Source: Bog-756 sp963734435 (GTDB lineage: Bacteria > Actinomycetota > Acidimicrobiia > Acidimicrobiales > RAAP-2). Taken from it: 64,000 bases of DNA. Within the stretch, counting starts at the first letter, position 1; every line of letters begins with the position of its first letter. The stretch lies in NCBI GenBank assembly GCA_963734435.1, contig CAVTHA010000015.1:310001-374000 (forward strand). The letters are read 5' to 3'. The translations under genes were made by a program, and so were the position numbers. The notes beneath the pieces are model-generated. The model did not search any database, was not told where the DNA came from, and saw nothing but the letters and a program-made list of their open reading frames with translations. Shown one piece after another: positions 59,755-64,000 of this stretch.

Positions 59755-60746
59755 GCCTCAGCGTCGACGAGCCCCCGTCAGCGGAGCCGGAGCGCGTTTC
59801 GACCATCGGGGGCAGCACCCGCTTCGTCCCGGGGCAGAGCCACGACCGTGTCACCGTGGTCAACGGCAAGGTCCAGTTGGGCCAGCGCCTGAAGGACCTG
59901 TGGATCAATCGCGACCTGCTGCTCCTGCTCACCCGGACCGAGCTCAAGGTCAAGTACAAGAACTCCGTCCTCGGCTACGTGTGGTCGATGCTCAATCCCG
60001 CCCTGGTGTTGGCGATCTACTACGTGGTGTTCAAGATCATCACCAAGAACGGCCAACCCAACTTCGCCATCTGGCTGTTTGCCGGGTTGCTGGTGTGGAA
60101 CCTGTTCAATGCGGCGTCCATGGCCGCCACCGCCGTCGTGGTGGGCAAGGCCGGCATCGTGAAGAAGGTCGCCTTTCCGCGCGAGCTTCTCGCCCTCTCG
60201 GTCGTCGGGGTGGCCATCGTCCTGTTTGCCATCCAGATAGTGGTGCTCATCGCCGCCCTGCTGCTGTTCGGGATCACGCCCGATTTCACATTCGTGATCC
60301 TCCTCCCGCTGGCTCTGGTGACCCTCATCGTCTTCACCGGCGCGGTGTCGGTCTTCCTGTCTGCCGTCAACGTCTATCTTCGCGACACCCAGCACCTGAC
60401 CGAGGTGCTCTTGATGGCCTGGTTCTGGGCGACGCCCATCGTGTACACCTTCGGCAATATCACCGGCAAGGTTGCCAACCATCCCTCGCTCTCGTGGTTG
60501 AAGTACGTGTACTTGTGGGGGAACCCGGTCACTCCCGTTGCCATGACTTTCCAGCGGGCCATCTATGGGCAGACCCACTACGTCTACCCGGCCGGCTCCC
60601 ATACGGTGTACCAGGTGCTGCCCAATTGGGGGGTGGGCACCTATGCCGGGATGCTGGCGGTGGTGCTCGCCGCCAGCATCGGTCTCTTCCTCCTGGCCCT
60701 CATCGTCTTCGGCCGCCTCGAAGGCAACTTCGCCGAGGAGCTCTGA
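59751..60746 (+). CDS. wzm: ABC-2-type polysaccharide exporter permease (Wzm-like)
   Basis: 331 aa, GTG start overlapping the clpP stop (GTGA). N-terminal ~70 residues form a soluble, Pro/Glu-rich extension; then six membrane segments, e.g. NSVLGYVWSMLNPALVLAIY, FAIWLFAGLLVWNLFNA, LLALSVVGVAIVLFAIQIVV. The TRTELKVKYKNSVLG coupling segment matches the ABC-2 transporter family used for O-antigen, teichoic-acid and other lipid-linked polysaccharides. It forms the membrane channel with the adjacent ATPase, exporting a lipid-linked glycan from the cytoplasm. The long cytosolic N-terminal extension is unusual. Confidence 0.92.
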   Translation: MSLSVDEPPSAEPERVSTIGGSTRFVPGQSHDRVTVVNGKVQLGQRLKDLWINRDLLLLLTRTELKVKYKNSVLGYVWSMLNPALVLAIYYVVFKIITKNGQPNFAIWLFAGLLVWNLFNAASMAATAVVVGKAGIVKKVAFPRELLALSVVGVAIVLFAIQIVVLIAALLLFGITPDFTFVILLPLALVTLIVFTGAVSVFLSAVNVYLRDTQHLTEVLLMAWFWATPIVYTFGNITGKVANHPSLSWLKYVYLWGNPVTPVAMTFQRAIYGQTHYVYPAGSHTVYQVLPNWGVGTYAGMLAVVLAASIGLFLLALIVFGRLEGNFAEEL

Positions 60747-60749
60747 CCG

Positions 60750-62021
60750 ATGGCTGTGGCCATCGACGTCGAAGGGATCTCCAAGCAGTTTCGCCTGTAC
60801 AACGAGAAGCACACGTCGCTGAAGGAGCGGGTGATCCACGGCGGCAAGATGCCGTTCACGCCGTTCTGGGCCCTACGCGACGTGAACGTGGAGATCAACC
60901 AGGGTGAGACCTTCGGGATCCTCGGGCGCAACGGATGCGGCAAGTCCACTCTGCTCAAATGTATCGCCGGCATCCTCAAGCCCACCTCCGGCGAGATCCG
61001 GGTGCGGGGCAGTCTGGCGGCCATGCTGGAGCTCGGGGCCGGCTTCCAGCCCGACCTCTCCGGACGCGACAACATCTATCTCAACGGGTCGCTGCTCGGG
61101 CTGTCGAGAGCGGAGATCGGCAGGCGATTCGACGATATCGTGGCGTTCGCCGAGCTCGAGGACTTCATCGACAATCAGGTGAAGTTCTATTCGTCCGGGA
61201 TGTACGTGCGTCTCGGGTTCGCGGTGGCCGTCAACGTCGAGCCCGACGTCCTGCTGGTCGATGAAGTGCTGGCCGTCGGTGATGCCAACTTCCAGCGCAA
61301 GTGCCTCGACCACGTGAAGAAGTTCCAGCGCGAGGGGCGCACCATCGTGGTGGTGAGCCACGGGACGGACACCATCCGTCAGAATTGTGGGCGGGTGATG
61401 GTCATGAACCACGGACAGGTGATCACCGTGGACGAGCCGGGCGAGGGCATCCGGGTGTACATGGCCGATCTCCTCGGGGTGGGGACCCACCCGGGCTCGG
61501 AGTCCGGGGGCATCGAGGGCAATGTGCTGGCCATCGGGACGGTGCGGGCCGAGCACGGGGGGAGCGGGGCCCGGACCCACATGTACCCGGGCGAGTCCCT
61601 GACCGTGACCGCCGACGTGGACAGCCTCGCCGCCGTGCCCAATGCCCTCGCCACCATCGCCATCCATGACGACAAGAACGAGCTGGTGTTCGCCTCGGAC
61701 CCGGACGACCCGGCCTGCGAGATGGACATTCCGACGGGCGGCGGCATCGTGCGGTTCGTCTTCCCGGAGGTGCCCTTGCTGGACGGGACGTACTCGGTCA
61801 GCGTCGGGGTCCGCAGCGCCACCGAGACGGCCATCTTCGACCTCAAGGACCAGGTCACCCAATTCGAGGTGGCCAACCCGGGACGCGCCACCGGTCGGGT
61901 CCGGCTGCCCCTGGATGCGAGCTTCCGACTTCGATCGGGTACGCCCGGGGCCACCGGCGAGGTCCCGGCGGTCAGTGCCGCCTTCACGCCCCTCGCCGGC
62001 TGGGAGGAGACCGCTTCGTGA
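60750..62021 (+). CDS. wzt: polysaccharide ABC transporter ATP-binding protein with C-terminal carbohydrate-binding domain (Wzt-like)
   Basis: 423 aa. ATPase domain: Walker A GRNGCGKST (59-67), signature SSGMYVRLGFA (148-158), Walker B VLLVDE (167-172), switch His in VVVSHGTD. The C-terminal ~170 residues (after about 240) form a beta-rich domain in the position of the Wzt carbohydrate-binding module, with YPGESLTVTADVDSLAAVPN and GGIVRFVFPEVPLLDGTYSV. In Wzt this module recognises the terminal cap of the finished chain, often a methyl or methyl-phosphate group, so export depends on chain termination. It pairs with the permease three bases upstream and overlaps the next glycosyltransferase. 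Confidence 0.93.
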   Translation: MAVAIDVEGISKQFRLYNEKHTSLKERVIHGGKMPFTPFWALRDVNVEINQGETFGILGRNGCGKSTLLKCIAGILKPTSGEIRVRGSLAAMLELGAGFQPDLSGRDNIYLNGSLLGLSRAEIGRRFDDIVAFAELEDFIDNQVKFYSSGMYVRLGFAVAVNVEPDVLLVDEVLAVGDANFQRKCLDHVKKFQREGRTIVVVSHGTDTIRQNCGRVMVMNHGQVITVDEPGEGIRVYMADLLGVGTHPGSESGGIEGNVLAIGTVRAEHGGSGARTHMYPGESLTVTADVDSLAAVPNALATIAIHDDKNELVFASDPDDPACEMDIPTGGGIVRFVFPEVPLLDGTYSVSVGVRSATETAIFDLKDQVTQFEVANPGRATGRVRLPLDASFRLRSGTPGATGEVPAVSAAFTPLAGWEETAS

Positions 62022-63106
62022 CGGTGGCCCGGATCGACCAGGTCATCCCGTCGCTGGCCAGTCGGGACGCCATCGGCGGCCACGTGATCCAGCTCAGGGA
62101 CCTGCTCCGGTCGAGCGGCTACCGGTCGGACATCTACTACGGCAACGCTTCGGTCGACCGGCTCGACGAGGGCCTGCCCGTGACTCGCCTCGGCGATCGC
62201 TCCTCCAACGGGCGGGTGCTGCTCTATCAGCTGTCGATCGGCAGCGGGGTGGCGGACCTCTTTCGCCAGCGCCGCGAGCGAAAGTTCGTCAACTATCACA
62301 ACATCACTCCGGCCGACCTGCTCGATGCCTGGATGCCATCGGTCGGCGACGAGGTCCGACGGGGCCGGGCGCAATTGCGGGATCTGGCACCGGTCACCGA
62401 GTTCGCCATCGCCGACTCGTGCTTCAACGAACGCGAGCTGCAGGCGGCCGGCTACCGGGCGACCACCACCGTCCCTCTCCTGATCGACCTCGACGGGTTC
62501 GCCGGCACTCCCGATCGGACCTTGGCGGCGCGGCTGGCGGACGAGAAGGCCGACGGCGGCGCCGACCTGCTGTTCGTGGGCAAGGTCTCCCCTCACAAGG
62601 GCCAGCACGACCTGGTGAAGGCTCTGGCCGCCTATCGCAGGCTCTACGACGGCCGGGCCCGTTTGCGCCTGGTGGGCGGGGCCATCAGCGAGGACTACCA
62701 GTCAGCCGTCGAGCACTTCGCCGACGAGCTCGGGCTGCGGGCCGCGGTCGAGATCGCCGGGTCGGTCAGCCATGAGGAGCTCATCGCCTACTACGGCGCC
62801 GCCGACGCCTTCGTCTGCCTGTCCAATCACGAGGGGTTCTGCGTCCCACTGATCGAGGCCATGTACCACCGGCTGCCCATCGTCGCCTATACCAACACCG
62901 CGGTTCCCGAGACTGTGCAGGGTGCCGGCCTGATCCTCCCCAACAAGGAGCCGATGCGGGTGGCCGCCGCCGTCGATCGGGTCGTTCGGGACGAGGAGCT
63001 CCGGGCCACGCTGGCCGAGGCGGCGGCGGATCGGGTGGAGGCCTTCTCCCTACCCCGGGTGCGGGAGGGGTTCGCATCCGCCATCGAAGCTGCCTGCGCG
63101 GCGTGA
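62018..63106 (+). CDS. GT4-type glycosyltransferase (family A, third copy)
   Basis: 362 aa, GTGA overlap with the ATPase. Landmarks shared with 54583 and 57936: IDQVIPSLASRDAIGGHVIQLRD, VLLYQLSIGSGVADL, NYHNITPADLLDAW, FAIADSCFNERELQAAG, LLFVGKVSPHKGQHDLVKAL and CLSNHEGFCVPLIEAMYHRLP. The N-terminal domain differs enough to imply a different acceptor or donor. It begins the third module, followed by a family B enzyme. GT-B retaining fold by E-x7-E. Confidence 0.92.
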   Translation: MTVARIDQVIPSLASRDAIGGHVIQLRDLLRSSGYRSDIYYGNASVDRLDEGLPVTRLGDRSSNGRVLLYQLSIGSGVADLFRQRRERKFVNYHNITPADLLDAWMPSVGDEVRRGRAQLRDLAPVTEFAIADSCFNERELQAAGYRATTTVPLLIDLDGFAGTPDRTLAARLADEKADGGADLLFVGKVSPHKGQHDLVKALAAYRRLYDGRARLRLVGGAISEDYQSAVEHFADELGLRAAVEIAGSVSHEELIAYYGAADAFVCLSNHEGFCVPLIEAMYHRLPIVAYTNTAVPETVQGAGLILPNKEPMRVAAAVDRVVRDEELRATLAEAAADRVEAFSLPRVREGFASAIEAACAA

Positions 63107-63147
63107 TCGCCCCTGCCGGGTCGTCGCGGTAGCGCAGCCGGTCCCCG

Positions 63148-64000
63148 ATGAAGGTCGCCTTCGTGGTCCCGCGCTACGGGCCGACCGTGGTCGGAGGGGC
63201 GGAGACGGCGGCGCGCCTGCTGGCCGAGCGACTCGTGTCCCAGATGGAGTGGGAGGTCGAGGTCCTGACCAGCTGCGCCGAGGACTTCGTCACGTGGGCG
63301 GACGTGTTCGACGCCGGCCAGGAGACGGTCAACGGCGTGGCCGTCAGCCGCTTTTCGTCCTCGGCGGGCCGAGACCCCTCGTTCCATCCGTTCTCGGCGT
63401 CGCTGCTGGCCGATCCGTCGCGGGCGTCGTTGGCCGATGCCGAGCGTTGGGTCGACCTGCAGGGGCCGGTGGTTCCGGAGGTGGCCGAGGCGTGTGCCCG
63501 ATCCGACGCCGATGCGGTGATCTTCTACCCCTATCTCTACTACCCGACGGTCCGGGGCATCGGGCGGGCGTCGGCGCCGACCATTCTCCATCCGGCCGCC
63601 CACGACGAACCGGCCCTGCACCTGCCGGTCTTCCCCCCGGTCTTCGATTCCGCCGACGGGCTGGTCTTCCAGACCGTGGCCGAGCGAGAGCTGGTCCAGC
63701 GGACCTTCCCGGTGGCATCCCATCGCCAACTGCTGCTCGGCCTCGGTGTGGAGGACCCCGACCAGATGCCGAGCCGGACCGCAGGTGTTCCACCGCCCTT
63801 CCTCCTGTGCCTCGGTCGGGTCGACCGGCACAAGGGCACCCCTTGGTTGGTCTCCCTCTTCGCCGCCTACAAGCAGCGCCATCCCGGGCCCCTCCGCCTG
63901 GCCCTGGCCGGGCCGGTGGTCGAGCCCCTCCCGGACCATTCCGATGTCGACGTGCTCGGGGCCGTGTCCGAGCCCGAGAAGTGGGCCCTGCTACAAGGTG
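63148..64000 (+). CDS. GT4-type glycosyltransferase (family B, second copy), 3' end cut by window edge
   Basis: 284 codons are visible from the ATG at 63148 to the window end. The start is KVAFVVPRYGPTVVGGAETAARLLAERL, matching the family B glycosyltransferase at 55680. HPAAHDEPALHLPVF and FLLCLGRVDRHKGTPWLVSLFAAYK follow at corresponding positions. The C-terminal E-x7-E region is outside the window. Its position after a family A enzyme repeats the first module's order. No convincing ribosome-binding site is seen. Confidence 0.9.
   Translation, partial: MKVAFVVPRYGPTVVGGAETAARLLAERLVSQMEWEVEVLTSCAEDFVTWADVFDAGQETVNGVAVSRFSSSAGRDPSFHPFSASLLADPSRASLADAERWVDLQGPVVPEVAEACARSDADAVIFYPYLYYPTVRGIGRASAPTILHPAAHDEPALHLPVFPPVFDSADGLVFQTVAERELVQRTFPVASHRQLLLGLGVEDPDQMPSRTAGVPPPFLLCLGRVDRHKGTPWLVSLFAAYKQRHPGPLRLALAGPVVEPLPDHSDVDVLGAVSEPEKWALLQG

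Noticed and set aside
1..64000. Insertion sequences, prophage genes or CRISPR-Cas genes
   Set aside because: No transposase, integrase, terminal inverted repeats, Cas motifs or regularly spaced repeats were seen.

Overview
The window is about 64 kb of high-GC DNA. It has GTG-rich starts, many 4-nt stop/start overlaps, cytochrome P450s, DUF35/OB-fold acyl-CoA proteins, an F420-type (Ddn-like) oxidoreductase and many leaderless-type -10 boxes. These traits fit an actinomycete, most likely an environmental Acidimicrobiia-like lineage. The assignment is inferred from gene content; no rRNA is present.

Left part (1-36.8 kb): a dense lipid, terpenoid or steroid-like catabolic region. It starts with a partial DUF35 protein, a gluconate-dehydrogenase-subunit-3/GMC oxidoreductase pair, a zinc alcohol dehydrogenase and an FGGY sugar kinase. 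Next come a two-domain crotonase, a P450 with a pair of acyl-CoA dehydrogenases, an inositol-monophosphatase-family enzyme and a PAS/GGDEF diguanylate cyclase. From 14.9 to 25.2 kb lies a CoA block: ferredoxin, enoyl-CoA hydratase, acyl-CoA ligase, HMG-CoA-synthase-like/OB-fold fusion, thiolase-like protein, second ligase, 2-oxoacid dehydrogenase E1 alpha and E1 beta, a free lipoyl protein and another hydratase. From 25.2 to 36.8 kb lie a 3-ketosteroid-dehydrogenase-like flavoprotein, an alpha/beta hydrolase, a Rieske oxygenase, a TetR regulator, a ferredoxin, an acyl-CoA dehydrogenase, a hydroxysteroid-type SDR, a CaiB CoA-transferase, a hydratase, a LmbE-like deacetylase and a thiolase. Together these can hydroxylate, dehydrogenate, CoA-activate and beta-oxidise hydrophobic substrates. 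The actual substrate cannot be read from the sequence.

Middle part (36.8-50.7 kb): three small genes that look compositionally different (DUF1801, SRPBCC, GNAT). Then a TetR/P450 divergent pair with a palindromic operator candidate, a D-2-hydroxyacid dehydrogenase, an SDR overlapping an N-acyl-D-amino-acid deacylase, an amidohydrolase, a third P450, a Gfo/Idh/MocA plus two-VOC operon, a DUF4214-type methyltransferase and a Ddn-like protein.

Right part (50.8-64 kb): a surface-glycan locus. It holds an acyltransferase-3/SGNH/Ig protein, tRNA-Leu(UAG), and repeated methyltransferase/glycosyltransferase modules around clpP and a Wzm/Wzt-type ABC polysaccharide exporter. The last glycosyltransferase runs off the window.

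Quality note: seven genes before 35.1 kb carry eight single-base frameshifts (four apparent insertions, four deletions) inside otherwise intact, conserved reading frames. None is visible from 36 to 64 kb. Assembly indels are the simplest explanation, so these genes are described as if restored.
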